A stretch of 64,000 nucleotides of DNA. Origin: an uncultured Paraglaciecola sp. (GTDB taxonomy: Bacteria; Pseudomonadota; Gammaproteobacteria; Enterobacterales; Alteromonadaceae). The position numbers were made by a program, and so were the translations under genes. The stretch lies in the NCBI RefSeq assembly GCF_913058035.1, contig NZ_CAJXPA010000003.1, positions 16,554 to 80,553 on the forward strand. The letters are read 5' to 3'. Under the pieces are notes generated by a model. That model was given only the letters and a program-made list of their open reading frames with translations, searched no databases and was not told where the DNA came from. Of the stretch, positions 45,591 to 54,931 are shown in pieces (position 1 is the stretch's first letter; each line of letters starts with the position of its first letter).

Positions 45591-45788
45591 CATGTACACA
45601 ACATCGATACTTTTTACCAAAGTCCCATCTTCAATGGATGCCTGATAAGCACTAACCTATTCGGGATCGTTGATAAACATTTACCATTTTTGCTCGGCGG
45701 CGTCCTCACTGTAATGTTCAATAGCACAGATTAGCGTGTTGCCTGTTTCAGGTTCTGTTGTAGGAACCCAATAAGCAGTAACCTGCAT
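45591..45788 (-). pseudogene. Decayed NIPSNAP-domain protein
   Basis: In one minus-strand frame: MQVTAYWVPTTEPETGNTLI, then AIEHYSEDAAEQKW, a TAA at 45681-45683, MFINDPE, a TAG at 45657-45659, VSAYQASIEDGTLVKSIDVV and YM. This follows NIPSNAP proteins closely (WVPT, NTLIYxLEH, Trp-x-Ala-Phe-x-x-Asp-Pro-Glu-Trp, DGxLVxxI). The TAG stands where the family has Trp. The N-terminal half of the domain is missing. Two in-frame stops and truncation make it a pseudogene. It lies directly after the DnaJ-like gene. Confidence 0.7.
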
Positions 45789-45800
45789 TTTTATTTGCTG

Positions 45801-46430
45801 TTAACTATTGACGCTAATATATTTGTGTAGCTGGGAGTAAGCCTGTAATACTGACTGAGATGCTATTATACTACCGCCTTTATCTGGATGGTTTTTATGT
45901 TGTAGTTTTCGATACTGCTGCTTGAGTTCCAATAAGGTGATGTCCGCCAACGACTCAATTTCCATTACAATACAGACTCTTTTAAGTTCTGATAAAGACA
46001 TATTGGCATTTAATTCAGCTCCTGCCATTTTTTGCCAAAAACTATCTAATAAAGCTTCAATATCATTTTTATTAGAACAGCCAAGATTGCTCCAGTCTAA
46101 GTAATAGTTTGCGAGTGAGTCTTCAGTTTCTATGTTGATGGAAGACTCCAAAGTAGGATTTAGGGTAATGGTTGTCAACCCTATCACTAGCTCCCCTATT
46201 TTTTGTTCGCGCCACCGATTTCTCAACTGATAAAGGCAGTGAAATAAAACAAAGTGTGTTTGAAACATCATCAACGAGTCACACAGAGCATCCTCATCAA
46301 ATATTGAGTAAGGTGGACTTTTTAAGGCACATATCAGCTCATACTCGCTGATCCCCAATTCAAATGCTGGACGAAATGTGGCAAGCGTATCGTTTAGTAA
46401 TGTTTGTAGTTCGTTAAACACGTATGGCAA
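45801..46430 (-). CDS. DnaJ-related protein with C-terminal J domain
   Basis: A 209-residue protein. The N-terminal part (ELQTLLNDTLATFRPAFELG, ISEYELICALKSPP, DSLMMFQTHFVLFHCLYQLR) belongs to the DNAJ-related family found in gammaproteobacteria. The C-terminal J domain contains LELKQQYRKLQHKNHPDKGG with the HPD tripeptide that stimulates the DnaK ATPase. No zinc-finger region is present. Partner and client are unknown. Monocistronic or followed by the NIPSNAP wreck. Confidence 0.85.
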   Translation of the reverse strand: MPYVFNELQTLLNDTLATFRPAFELGISEYELICALKSPPYSIFDEDALCDSLMMFQTHFVLFHCLYQLRNRWREQKIGELVIGLTTITLNPTLESSINIETEDSLANYYLDWSNLGCSNKNDIEALLDSFWQKMAGAELNANMSLSELKRVCIVMEIESLADITLLELKQQYRKLQHKNHPDKGGSIIASQSVLQAYSQLHKYISVNS

Positions 46431-46717
46431 TTAAATTTCCGTTTCGACTTTTTGTTACTAGCGGGTTGTCAATTAGTTTGAAGACGCTGATGTTGTAAGT
46501 TTTCACTCAAAAGATGTATACAAAATATAGCGACCGTCTATTCTTAGCAACAATAAGGTAGACGTATTGTTTATACCAACCACACAGAACGACGTAGAAA
46601 AATAACTAAGATGTATTAATAAAATGACTGCTACCCCACTTAAGAATGCATGAAAAGCCAGTAGATTTCTGTATTTTATAATATCGATGCCTCACATGTA
46701 AAATACAGCTGTGATTT
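46431..46717. other. Gap between the DnaJ-like gene and the psp control region
   Basis: 287 bp, AT-rich, with no gene seen. The regulatory dyad and promoter of pspA follow it. No pspF is adjacent, unlike the divergent pspF-pspA layout of E. coli. Confidence 0.35.
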
Positions 46718-46756
46718 TAACTAATAATTTAGTCTATTTGACTAAATTATTAGTTA
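46718..46756. promoter_or_regulatory. Perfect 17 bp dyad upstream of pspA, candidate activator site
   Basis: TAACTAATAATTTAGTC-N5-GACTAAATTATTAGTTA, arms 46718-46734 and 46740-46756. Its centre is 103.5 bp upstream of the -24 GG of the sigma-54-type promoter, a normal place for an enhancer-binding protein such as PspF. It is not followed by a T-tract, so a terminator is unlikely. Confidence 0.6.
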
Positions 46757-46838
46757 GCCTTGAAGTAATTAAAAAAATAATTTTCTTATTGTTTTGTAAA
46801 CTATATGTAAATCATATCGTTACGCGGATTTGTTGAGT

Positions 46839-46854
46839 TGGCACAGCACTTGTA
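46839..46854 (+). promoter_or_regulatory. Sigma-54 (RpoN) type promoter of pspA
   Basis: TGGCACAGCACTTGTA: matches TGGCAC-N5-TTGCW except T for C at -12. Expected transcription start about 12 bp on, near 46866, giving a 5' leader of about 70 bases. PspF-dependent sigma-54 transcription of psp genes is established in E. coli. Confidence 0.7.
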
Positions 46855-46935
46855 ATAGTTGTAATTGTAAGTGTTAAAATAGTGCCTGGAATAGGCTTTT
46901 AAGAAAATTTCATTAATCTTATTGGAGTAATCAAA

Positions 46936-47595
46936 GTGGGTATGTTCACAAGAATGTCAGACATAGTACAAGCCAATATCAACGCCATCTTAGATAAGGC
47001 TGAAGATCCAGCAAAAGTAATTAAGTTACTGATCCAAGAAATGGAAGAAACATTAGTTGAACTTCGTTCAGTTGCAGCCACAAATTTAGCTGAAAAGAAA
47101 CTGGTTCAGCGTCAAGCGGAAAAACTGCAAAAACAAATTAATGCCTGGCAATCAAAGGCGATTTTAGCAGTAGAAAAAAATCGTGAAGACTTGGCCAGAG
47201 CAGCATTAGTCGAAAAACACTATAGTCAGCAGAAATTGTCAGCTCTAACAGATGAGCAAAATACAGTTGAAGATTCTCTAGCTAAGTTACAAGCTGATAT
47301 GGGAAAAATGCAAGATAAGCTAGTGGAAGCCAGAGCCAAGCAAAAATCTCTCATTGTCAGAGAGCGATCGGTAGCGGTGCGTATGACCATCAAAAATAGG
47401 GCTCATTCAGTCAAAATTGATGATGCGATCATCCGGTTTGAGCAATATGAACGTCGAATTGATGATTTAGAGTCACAAATTGATGCGTACGATTTAGTGG
47501 ATGAATCGCAAGGTTTAGATGCACAATTCAATCAACTTGAAGCTGAAAGTCAAATTGAGCAAGAGCTAGAATTTTTACGTAAAAAAGTTGCATAG
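46936..47595 (+). CDS. pspA: Phage shock protein A (PspA/IM30 family)
   Basis: Peripheral inner membrane protein of 219 residues that binds stressed membranes and, in E. coli, inhibits the activator PspF. It opens GMFTRMSDIVQANINAILDK and is then almost wholly coiled-coil (DPAKVIKLLIQEMEETLVEL, KLVQRQAEKLQKQINAWQSK, ALVEKHYSQQKLSALTDEQN). GTG start after TTGGAGTAATCAAA. First gene of a cluster that continues with pspC and further envelope proteins. Confidence 0.93.
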   Translation: MGMFTRMSDIVQANINAILDKAEDPAKVIKLLIQEMEETLVELRSVAATNLAEKKLVQRQAEKLQKQINAWQSKAILAVEKNREDLARAALVEKHYSQQKLSALTDEQNTVEDSLAKLQADMGKMQDKLVEARAKQKSLIVRERSVAVRMTIKNRAHSVKIDDAIIRFEQYERRIDDLESQIDAYDLVDESQGLDAQFNQLEAESQIEQELEFLRKKVA

Positions 47596-47679
47596 CTTTG
47601 ATGCACTATCTTGTTAATGGCAAATCAACATTTGTGGCTAACAATTAGCTTTAGGAACCTAAACTAGTAGGAGAAAAAC

Positions 47680-47880
47680 ATGAGACGATATTTTGAAGTT
47701 AACAAATTATATAAAGATTCAACACATAGTAAAATTTCGGGTGTATGCGCTGGTTTAGCTAGACATTGGAGCGTACCCAGATTGTTAGTTCGTTTAGTGG
47801 CTATAGTCTGCTTAATAACATTACCAACCGTCACTGCGATTGCCTACATCACTGCCACACTCCTAATCCCAAGTAGATAA
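47680..47880 (+). CDS. pspC: PspC-domain membrane protein
   Basis: A short PspC of 66 residues. KLYKDSTHSKISGVCAGLAR is the PspC signature, followed by VPRLLVRLVAIVCLITLPTV, then a hydrophobic segment ending LLIPSR. Full-length E. coli PspC (119 residues) has a longer C-terminal cytoplasmic/periplasmic part, absent here. In the Psp system PspC relays stress to PspA. No pspB precedes it. AGGAG lies before the ATG. Confidence 0.9.
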   Translation: MRRYFEVNKLYKDSTHSKISGVCAGLARHWSVPRLLVRLVAIVCLITLPTVTAIAYITATLLIPSR

Positions 47881-47890
47881 GGAAAATTTT

Positions 47891-48223
47891 ATGTTCAAGA
47901 ATATGATCCTGGCTGTTTTGATAGCTATTGTGTTGACATACAGCCTAGGCCATCTAGCCACTCAGTGGTTGGATTTACATATTTCATTTGCGAAACATGA
48001 TTTTGAACCTGTAGCTTCAATACTTGTGCTCACAGGCATAGTGGCAATAATGGTCGCGATGGGGTTTATAGTGGCGTTTAGTATTTTTGCCGCCATTGCT
48101 TTTGTTTTAGTGACCCTATGTATTGGTTTGTTTGTTGCTGGACTAAGTGTTTTTTGGCCAATTATATTGGTTACTTTGGTTATTTTTCTTTTGGTAAGGG
48201 ATAAACAAACAGTTGTCTATTGA
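47891..48223 (+). CDS. Small multi-pass membrane protein of the psp cluster
   Basis: A 110-residue, very hydrophobic protein with three to four membrane segments (MILAVLIAIVLTYSLGHL; ILVLTGIVAIMVAMGFIVAF; the VLVTLCIGLFVAGL stretch; IILVTLVIFLLV) and a short charged end (RDKQTVVY). It lies 10 bp after pspC with AAGGAAAA as ribosome site. I do not recognise it as PspB, PspD or PspG, but its place argues for a role in the same response. Confidence 0.75.
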   Translation: MFKNMILAVLIAIVLTYSLGHLATQWLDLHISFAKHDFEPVASILVLTGIVAIMVAMGFIVAFSIFAAIAFVLVTLCIGLFVAGLSVFWPIILVTLVIFLLVRDKQTVVY

Positions 48224-48320
48224 TATAATTGACAACCTTAGCCAAACATTTGTGTTTAATGATTGGCATGTTAATTAAATTGCTGAATAATTGGGTATAT
48301 TTTTTATCTGTGGGTGGTTT

Positions 48321-48752
48321 ATGATTAGATTGATTGTTTTACTGTGTGGCTTAGTAGTGGGTGTGGTTCACGCTGAAGTAATAGTGACAGACGCAACGGT
48401 TAGGTTATTGCCTCCGGGTGTCCCAAACACAGCTGCTTATTTCTCTATCCAAAACCAATCGGACACAAGTCAAACCCTGATTGGTGTATCGGCGGATTTT
48501 GCTGCTAAAGCAGAAATACATAACCATGTGCTGGTGGATGGTATGATGAGCATGCAACAGCAGTCTGAAGTTGTTATATCACCAGGTGAGAGTGTGAAAT
48601 TTTCTTCCGGTGGCTTACATATCATGCTGTTTGGGCTTAAACAGCCGTTGCGCGAAGGAAAATCAGTCGTATTCAGATTACTCACAAAAGAGGGTAAATC
48701 TATTAGCGTAACCGCCAGCGTTGCTCGACCATCTGCACACTCTCATCATTAG
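48321..48752 (+). CDS. Periplasmic copper chaperone, PCuAC family
   Basis: Exported protein of 143 residues. Signal peptide MIRLIVLLCGLVVGVVHA. The copper ligands of the PCuAC domain are seen as AEIHNHVLVDGMMSMQQQ and GGLHIMLFGLK, the H-x-M-bearing pattern. A His tail (SAHSHH) may add metal binding. PCuAC proteins pass Cu(I) to cytochrome oxidase assembly. The start is the ATG at 48321 with GGGTGG upstream; the frame to 48291 has no ribosome site. Within the psp cluster. Confidence 0.9.
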   Translation: MIRLIVLLCGLVVGVVHAEVIVTDATVRLLPPGVPNTAAYFSIQNQSDTSQTLIGVSADFAAKAEIHNHVLVDGMMSMQQQSEVVISPGESVKFSSGGLHIMLFGLKQPLREGKSVVFRLLTKEGKSISVTASVARPSAHSHH

Positions 48753-48760
48753 GAGAAAAA

Positions 48761-49753
48761 ATGAAACAATATCTTGCCCCAAAATGGCTGTTAAGCGCAG
48801 TTGTACTTCCTATTTTTTTGTTATGGATTTTGTCAGTCTACTGGAGCCTCGAGCCTGAGCTATTTGACCCTGAGATACTTGCAAAGCAGCAAGCTAGCCA
48901 AAGAAATGAATCTGTTGTGGCGGGTTACACAATTACAACTAGTTTAATTAAAGTCACTGAGACTTTGCTTAATAAATCTGGTGGCTATTTATCAAATGAT
49001 GTATTGCCTCCAAGCGTGATGATGGACAACATGCCTAGCTGGGAGTTTGGCGCGTTAGAAATGACTCGAGATTTGGCGCTGGCAATGCGTCAAGATTTTA
49101 GTCGTTCACAAAGCCAATCTCTGGAAAATCCCTTTTTAACTAAAGCTCAGCCGCAGTTCAATATCAATAACCTAAGCTGGATATTGCCTTCTTCAGAATC
49201 TGCGTATCAGGACGGTATCGATAATTTATATGCTTATAGAAGTAGCCTATCTGATAGCCGCCAGCAACAGGGACAGTTCTATGCTCGAGCAGATAATTTA
49301 AGGGATTGGCTTAAACAGCTGGAAAAACGTTTAGGTAGTTTTTCACAACGTTTAAGCGCCAGCGTCGGTCAAGAACGACTCGATACAAATTTAGCAGGCG
49401 ACGCCCAGGCTATCCAGTCTACACCAACTGCAAATAGGTTGGCTGAAAAAACAAGCTGGTGGCAGTTAGATGATAATTTTTATGAGGCTAGGGGTGCCAG
49501 TTGGGCACTATTACATTTTTTAAAAGCTGTAGAAGTGGATTTTTCTGATGTGCTTGAGAAAAAGAATGCCAAGGTTAGTTTACAACAAATTATTCGAGAG
49601 CTCGAGGCAACACAAGAGTCTCTGTGGAGCCCAATAATATTAAATGGCAGTGGTTTTGGTACCCTGGCCAATCATTCGTTAGTCATGGCAAACTATATTT
49701 CTCGGGCGAATGCTGCCTTAATTGAATTAAGTGAATTGTTGAATCAAGGTTAA
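48761..49753 (+). CDS. DUF2333 family protein
   Basis: A 330-residue protein with an N-terminal membrane anchor (WLLSAVVLPIFLLWILSVYW) and a large periplasmic domain. DUF2333 features: GGYLSNDVLPPSVMMDNMPS, WEFGALEMTRDLALAMRQDF, DDNFYEARGASWALLHFLKA, and SPIILNGSGFG near the C-terminus. Function unknown. AGGAG ribosome site, 8 bp after the PCuAC gene, 3 bp before the TIGR04219 gene, so an operon. Confidence 0.88.
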   Translation: MKQYLAPKWLLSAVVLPIFLLWILSVYWSLEPELFDPEILAKQQASQRNESVVAGYTITTSLIKVTETLLNKSGGYLSNDVLPPSVMMDNMPSWEFGALEMTRDLALAMRQDFSRSQSQSLENPFLTKAQPQFNINNLSWILPSSESAYQDGIDNLYAYRSSLSDSRQQQGQFYARADNLRDWLKQLEKRLGSFSQRLSASVGQERLDTNLAGDAQAIQSTPTANRLAEKTSWWQLDDNFYEARGASWALLHFLKAVEVDFSDVLEKKNAKVSLQQIIRELEATQESLWSPIILNGSGFGTLANHSLVMANYISRANAALIELSELLNQG

Positions 49754-49756
49754 ATT

Positions 49757-50515
49757 ATGAAAAATATAGTGGTATTTGTTGGACTTATTATCCTGTGTCT
49801 TAGCAATAAAAGTGATGCAGATACATTACTTGGTTTATATGCAGGTGCCCAAACTTGGAATATGCAGACCTCGGGCGGCTTTTCAAGTAATGATGATAAT
49901 GCCAACTTTAATTTCGATGAGCAGGCAAATTCAAACCTGTATGTTGCCTTTGAACACCCCGTGCCACTTATCCCAAATGTCAAATTACAGAGAACTGTTA
50001 TAGACACTAACGGTGAGACTACCTTAGATACTAGTTTTGATTTTGGCGGTAAAACGTATGCTTCCAGTAGTAATCTTATTACTGACGTCGAATTAATCGC
50101 TACAGATTTCATTTTATATTATGAGTTATTTGACAATGATTTAATTAGCTTCGATTTAGGTCTTAACGCCAAATACATTGATGGAGACTTATTCGTCACT
50201 GACAATGAGGATAGTTCTAACTCTGCAAGAGAAAAATTCTCAGGTCCCATACCTATGGCTTATTCAAGGCTGGCATTGGGTATACCATTTACGGGTTTTG
50301 GTGCTTTTGTAGAGGGCAGTTTTTTGAGTGTTGATGACCAGACATTGTCAGATTATCAAGCAGCTGTTACTTACAGTTTGATTGAGAGTTTAGCTATAGA
50401 TCTGACCTTTCAAATTGGTTATAGAGCGATAACACTAGAACTTGATAATTTAGATAACGTCTATGCGGATCTAGAATTTAAAGGTTTTTTCGCTGGATTA
50501 GAAGTTCACTTTTAA
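49757..50515 (+). CDS. TIGR04219-family outer membrane beta-barrel protein
   Basis: A 252-residue exported protein (signal peptide about residues 1-21, MKNIVVFVGLIILCLSNKSD). Alternating strands and a C-terminal Phe (FFAGLEVHF) indicate a small outer membrane barrel. LLGLYAGAQTWNMQTSGGF and the closing IGYRAITLELDNLDNVYADL block are typical of TIGR04219 proteins of Alteromonadales and Vibrionales. Role unknown; last gene of the psp cluster. Confidence 0.85.
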   Translation: MKNIVVFVGLIILCLSNKSDADTLLGLYAGAQTWNMQTSGGFSSNDDNANFNFDEQANSNLYVAFEHPVPLIPNVKLQRTVIDTNGETTLDTSFDFGGKTYASSSNLITDVELIATDFILYYELFDNDLISFDLGLNAKYIDGDLFVTDNEDSSNSAREKFSGPIPMAYSRLALGIPFTGFGAFVEGSFLSVDDQTLSDYQAAVTYSLIESLAIDLTFQIGYRAITLELDNLDNVYADLEFKGFFAGLEVHF

Positions 50516-50612
50516 TTTTATTGATTTAGTTATAAAAAATTAGTTTTTATTCTTTCCAGTTATGTATATATATCGTTAATCTCTAGTTGTATTCACAACG
50601 GTTAGCGATTAT

Positions 50613-52421
50613 ATGTCTTTAGTAATAAATCAAGCCACTGGGCTTGCCGCAGGTTTGGATGAAAACCAGTGGTCTCAAATTAATCAGGCTACGGCCGCTC
50701 TTAATCCACAACAACTTACCTGGTTGAGTGGTTACTTAGCTGGGTTGGCGCAAACCGTTCAGCCTAATGCTCCAATTCAACAAGATAGTATTCCTGCAAA
50801 GTTCTTAACTATCTTGTATGGTTCTCAAACTGGCAATGCTAAATCTGTTGCACTGGAATTTAAAGCAAAATTAGATGCGATAAATATTCCTGCTAAGATA
50901 GCTAGCATGGCCGACTATAAGTTGAAGCAACTGAAAGTAGAAAGCCATGTGGTAATTATTGTAAGCACCCATGGTATAGGAGAAGCCCCAGATGACGCTG
51001 TGTCATTGCATAGTTTTCTTGCTGGGAATAAAGCGCCTAAACTTAATAATTTAAACTTTGCTGTTTTAGGCTTAGGTGACACCAGTTATGAGTTTTTCTG
51101 CCAGACCGGAAAAGACTTTGATAAACGCCTACAAGACTTAGGCGCAGCCAGAATAACCGAACGTGTTGACTGTGATGTCGATTACGACTCAGTGGTTGCG
51201 ACTTGGTTCGAAACCGTCATACATCAGGTAAAAGACGACTTAAGCGCAATAAGTGCACGCTCAATTGCAGCATCGTTAGATGTAGGAACGAGTGTCGAAG
51301 CGTTAACTCAATATACTAAAAAAACCCCTTACACAGCAACCTTGCTTGAAAGTCTGAAAATAACTGGCCGAGATTCTGTTAAAGATATCCGCCATATTGA
51401 AATATCTCTTGAGGATTCAGGTATTCAATATCGCCCAGGTGATTCATTGGGTGTTTGGTTTAAAAATGATGCAAGCCTAGTTGACGAATTAATCACAATG
51501 CTTGATTTAGAAAGTGATGTCTCTATTAATTGGTCAGGTGACGCTTTTAGCCTTAACGATGTATTGGTTAATAAAGTAGAGTTAACGCAAAGTTATCCAA
51601 CATTTGCTAGCAGATATGCAGAATATGCTGACAACGTGGAACTTAATGCTTTATTGGAAGACAAGTCAGTACTACGTGAGTATTTATCTCAACGCCAAAT
51701 CATCGATGTTGTGCGACAATTTCCAGCCAAGGTGGATGCTCAACAATTTGTTGAGACGTTAAGAAACATTACACCGAGACTCTATTCTATTGCTTCCAGT
51801 CAAGCAGAAGTTGAAGACGAGGTGCATCTGACGGTAGCTTTGGTTGAGTATGATGCTCATGGCCATACTCATCAAGGTGGAGCATCTAGCTTTTTGTCTA
51901 CTCGTTTAGATGAGGGTGGCGAAGTGAACGTGTTTGTTGAAAGGAATGACAATTTCCGCTTACCCGATGACGGCAGTATACCTGTCATCATGATTGGTCC
52001 CGGAACAGGTATTGCGCCTTTTAGGGCCTTTATGCAGCAACGCGAAGCAGAAGAAGCAAGTGGCGAAAACTGGTTATTCTTTGGTAACCCAAATTATACT
52101 CAGGACTTTTTGTATCAAACTGAATGGCAGCGTTTTGTTAAAGACGGTGTAGTCAACAAAATAAGCTTGGCATTTTCTAGAGACCAAGAAGAAAAAGTTT
52201 ATGTGCAACATCGTATGCTAGAACAAGGTGCTGAATTTTATCAGTGGCTCGAACAAGGTGCATACCTATACGTGTGCGGAGATGCAAATCATATGGCCAA
52301 AGACGTACAAGACGCTTTAGTGCAAATAGTGATTGAACATGGCGCTAAAAGTGAAGAGCAAGCTGAACAATATATTTCTGACTTGCGTCGTGCCAAACGT
52401 TACCAGAAGGATGTTTACTAA
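50613..52421 (+). CDS. cysJ: Sulfite reductase (NADPH) flavoprotein alpha subunit
   Basis: FMN/FAD diflavin reductase of 602 residues that feeds electrons from NADPH to CysI. The FMN domain has [16 protein letters not shown] near residue 70 and [16 protein letters not shown]. The FAD domain has [20 protein letters not shown], and the NADPH domain has [19 protein letters not shown] and [14 protein letters not shown], ending in RYQKDVY. The stop overlaps the cysI ATG (TAATG). First gene of cysJIH for assimilatory sulfate reduction. Confidence 0.97.
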   Translation: MSLVINQATGLAAGLDENQWSQINQATAALNPQQLTWLSGYLAGLAQTVQPNAPIQQDSIPAKFLTILYGSQTGNAKSVALEFKAKLDAINIPAKIASMADYKLKQLKVESHVVIIVSTHGIGEAPDDAVSLHSFLAGNKAPKLNNLNFAVLGLGDTSYEFFCQTGKDFDKRLQDLGAARITERVDCDVDYDSVVATWFETVIHQVKDDLSAISARSIAASLDVGTSVEALTQYTKKTPYTATLLESLKITGRDSVKDIRHIEISLEDSGIQYRPGDSLGVWFKNDASLVDELITMLDLESDVSINWSGDAFSLNDVLVNKVELTQSYPTFASRYAEYADNVELNALLEDKSVLREYLSQRQIIDVVRQFPAKVDAQQFVETLRNITPRLYSIASSQAEVEDEVHLTVALVEYDAHGHTHQGGASSFLSTRLDEGGEVNVFVERNDNFRLPDDGSIPVIMIGPGTGIAPFRAFMQQREAEEASGENWLFFGNPNYTQDFLYQTEWQRFVKDGVVNKISLAFSRDQEEKVYVQHRMLEQGAEFYQWLEQGAYLYVCGDANHMAKDVQDALVQIVIEHGAKSEEQAEQYISDLRRAKRYQKDVY

Positions 52422-54151
52422 TGAGTAATGACCACAAAAAATTTATAGTTGAAGGCAAGTTAGCTGATAACGAACGTTTAAAAGATAAAAGTAATTTTTT
52501 ACGTGGAACTATCACAGAAAACTTGACCGATGATTTAACAGGTGCATTTGTTGGCGATAACTTTCAGCTCATTCGCTTTCATGGCATGTACCAGCAAGAC
52601 GACCGTGATATTCGTGCAGAGCGTGCTAAACAAAAATTAGAGCCGCTACAAAATGTGATGTTAAGAGCTAGGTTACCTGGTGGTATTATTACCACTGAGC
52701 AGTGGTTGGCAATAGACAAATTTGCAAAAGAAAAAAGTATTTACGGCAGTATACGTATCACTACACGTCAAACTTTTCAGTTCCACGGAGTGTTAAAACC
52801 CAACGTTAAGTCTATGCATCAAATGCTGAATCAAGTCGGTGTCGACTCTATCGCCACTGCAGGTGATGTAAACCGTAATGTGTTGTGCACATCAAATCCA
52901 ATCGAGTCTGAAGTTCATCAAGAAGCCTATGAATGGGCGAAGAAAATCAGTGAACATTTGCTGCCTAAAACACGCGCTTACGCAGAAATTTGGTTAGATG
53001 GTGAAAAATCAGAAACAACGGAAGAAGAGCCTATTTTAGGTAATAACTACCTACCTCGCAAATTTAAAACTACAGTGGTTATCCCACCACAAAATGATGT
53101 AGATGTGCATGCCAATGATTTGAATTTTGTGGCTATTGCTGAACATGGAAAACTAGTGGGTTTTAATGTTTTAGTGGGCGGGGGCTTAGCCATGACACAT
53201 GGCGATACATCTACTTTTCCACGCAAAGCAGATGATTTTGGGTATATCAATATAGAGGATACATTGGCTGTAGCAGAATCTGTGGTGTCTACTCAACGTG
53301 ACTGGGGAAATCGAGTAAACCGTAAAAATGCAAAAACAAAATATACATTAGAGCGTGTAGGTGTTGAAAACTTTAAGGCAGAAGTAGAAAAACGTTCAGG
53401 TGTTAGTTTTGCAAAGAGTCGACCTTACGAGTTTACTTCACGTGGTGACCGAATTGGTTGGGTTGAAGGCGTGGATGGCAAACATCATCTTACGTTATTT
53501 ATTGAAAATGGCCGTATTTTAGACTACCCGGGCAAAACACTTAAAACCGGTTGTGCTGAAATTGCCAAGATACATAAAGGTGACTTTCGGCTAACGGCCA
53601 ATCAGAATTTGATCATTGCGGGTGTCCCAGTCGATCAAAAAGTATATATTGAAAAGTTAGCGCGCGAACATGGGCTAATGGCTGATAATGTGAGCTTGCA
53701 GCGCAAAGATTCAATGGCCTGTGTGTCTTTACCTACATGCCCATTAGCAATGGCTGAAGCAGAACGCTATTTACCCGATGCAGTGACAGAAATTGAAAAG
53801 TTACTAGCCAAGCATGGTATGCAGAATGAAAGTATTATTTATCGTGTTACCGGCTGTCCTAATGGATGTGGTCGGGCTATGTTGGCCGAAGTGGGCTTGG
53901 TAGGTAAAGCGCCAGGCAAATACAATTTTCATTTAGGTGGTGATCGTCAAGGTACTCGGATCCCTAGGATGTATCGTGAAAATATTGATGAGAAAGAAAT
54001 TATGAGTGAATTAGACACCTTAATTGGACGTTGGTCTAAAGAGCGTAATTCTAACGAAGCTTTTGGCGACTTTCTTATCAGAGCTGAAGTGGTTAAACCT
54101 GTAATTGACTCAGCCAAGGACTTCTATGATGACCCAAGCTATTCAATCTAA
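52421..54151 (+). CDS. cysI: Sulfite reductase hemoprotein beta subunit
   Basis: Siroheme and [4Fe-4S] enzyme of 576 residues that reduces sulfite to sulfide with six electrons. The cluster cysteines are in [16 protein letters not shown] (C-x5-C) and [13 protein letters not shown] (C-x3-C). [15 protein letters not shown] and [12 protein letters not shown] are the siroheme-site blocks. The siroheme synthase gene (cysG) is not in the window. Overlaps cysJ by 1 bp and cysH by about 26 bp. Confidence 0.97.
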   Translation: MSNDHKKFIVEGKLADNERLKDKSNFLRGTITENLTDDLTGAFVGDNFQLIRFHGMYQQDDRDIRAERAKQKLEPLQNVMLRARLPGGIITTEQWLAIDKFAKEKSIYGSIRITTRQTFQFHGVLKPNVKSMHQMLNQVGVDSIATAGDVNRNVLCTSNPIESEVHQEAYEWAKKISEHLLPKTRAYAEIWLDGEKSETTEEEPILGNNYLPRKFKTTVVIPPQNDVDVHANDLNFVAIAEHGKLVGFNVLVGGGLAMTHGDTSTFPRKADDFGYINIEDTLAVAESVVSTQRDWGNRVNRKNAKTKYTLERVGVENFKAEVEKRSGVSFAKSRPYEFTSRGDRIGWVEGVDGKHHLTLFIENGRILDYPGKTLKTGCAEIAKIHKGDFRLTANQNLIIAGVPVDQKVYIEKLAREHGLMADNVSLQRKDSMACVSLPTCPLAMAEAERYLPDAVTEIEKLLAKHGMQNESIIYRVTGCPNGCGRAMLAEVGLVGKAPGKYNFHLGGDRQGTRIPRMYRENIDEKEIMSELDTLIGRWSKERNSNEAFGDFLIRAEVVKPVIDSAKDFYDDPSYSI

Positions 54152-54887
54152 CAGTGAAGGCATTGTAGACAGTGTCGCATTAAGCATTTCAGATAACGAC
54201 TTAGCACAAGCTAATATTGTCCTAGAAAAACAGTCTGCAGAACAACGGGTGAGCTGGGCATTAGAACATTTACCTCATAACTTTATGTTGTCATCAAGCT
54301 TTGGGGCACAAGCTGCTGTTATGTTACATATGGTGACGCAGCAGTATCCTGATGTACCAGTTGTGCTGACAGATACAGGCTATTTGTTTGCTGAAACATA
54401 TCAGTTTGTCGATGAGTTAACACGACGTTTAAACTTAAATCTTAAGGTTTACAGGGCTGATGTCTCTTCTGCATGGCAAGAAGCTCGTATGGGAAAGATG
54501 TGGCAACAAGGTATAGAAGGTATTGAAAAATACAACGCGCTGAATAAAGTTGAGCCCATGCAAAACGCATTAAATGATTTACAAATAAAAAGTTGGTTCG
54601 CTGGGTTGCGTCGAAGCCAGTCTGATATGAGAGAAACTTTACCTGTTGTTCAGCAGTTGAAAAATCAATATAAGATTTATCCTATTATCAATTGGTCAAA
54701 CAAAGATGTTCACTTATATTTAAAGGAACATAAGCTGCCATACCACCCTCTTTGGGAAAAAGGTTATGTGTCTATCGGTGACTGGCATAGCACGCTCTCT
54801 TTAAAGGAAGGTATGACTGAACAAGATACTCGTTTCTTTGGATTAAAAAGAGAATGTGGTTTACATGAATTTGGCGATGGAATTTAG
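54126..54887 (+). CDS. cysH: Phosphoadenylyl-sulfate (PAPS) reductase
   Basis: Reduces PAPS to sulfite with thioredoxin. [30 protein letters not shown], the [17 protein letters not shown] block and the C-terminal [12 protein letters not shown] with the catalytic Cys identify the single-Cys PAPS type without an iron-sulfur cluster. AAGGA lies 5 bp before tandem ATG codons at 54126 and 54129, inside the cysI end, so the two are translationally coupled. Length about 253 residues. Confidence 0.95.
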   Translation: MMTQAIQSNSEGIVDSVALSISDNDLAQANIVLEKQSAEQRVSWALEHLPHNFMLSSSFGAQAAVMLHMVTQQYPDVPVVLTDTGYLFAETYQFVDELTRRLNLNLKVYRADVSSAWQEARMGKMWQQGIEGIEKYNALNKVEPMQNALNDLQIKSWFAGLRRSQSDMRETLPVVQQLKNQYKIYPIINWSNKDVHLYLKEHKLPYHPLWEKGYVSIGDWHSTLSLKEGMTEQDTRFFGLKRECGLHEFGDGI

Positions 54888-54931
54888 TAGTGAGCTTTAG
54901 TGATTCATTTCTATTGTGTCTTCAATGTTAT

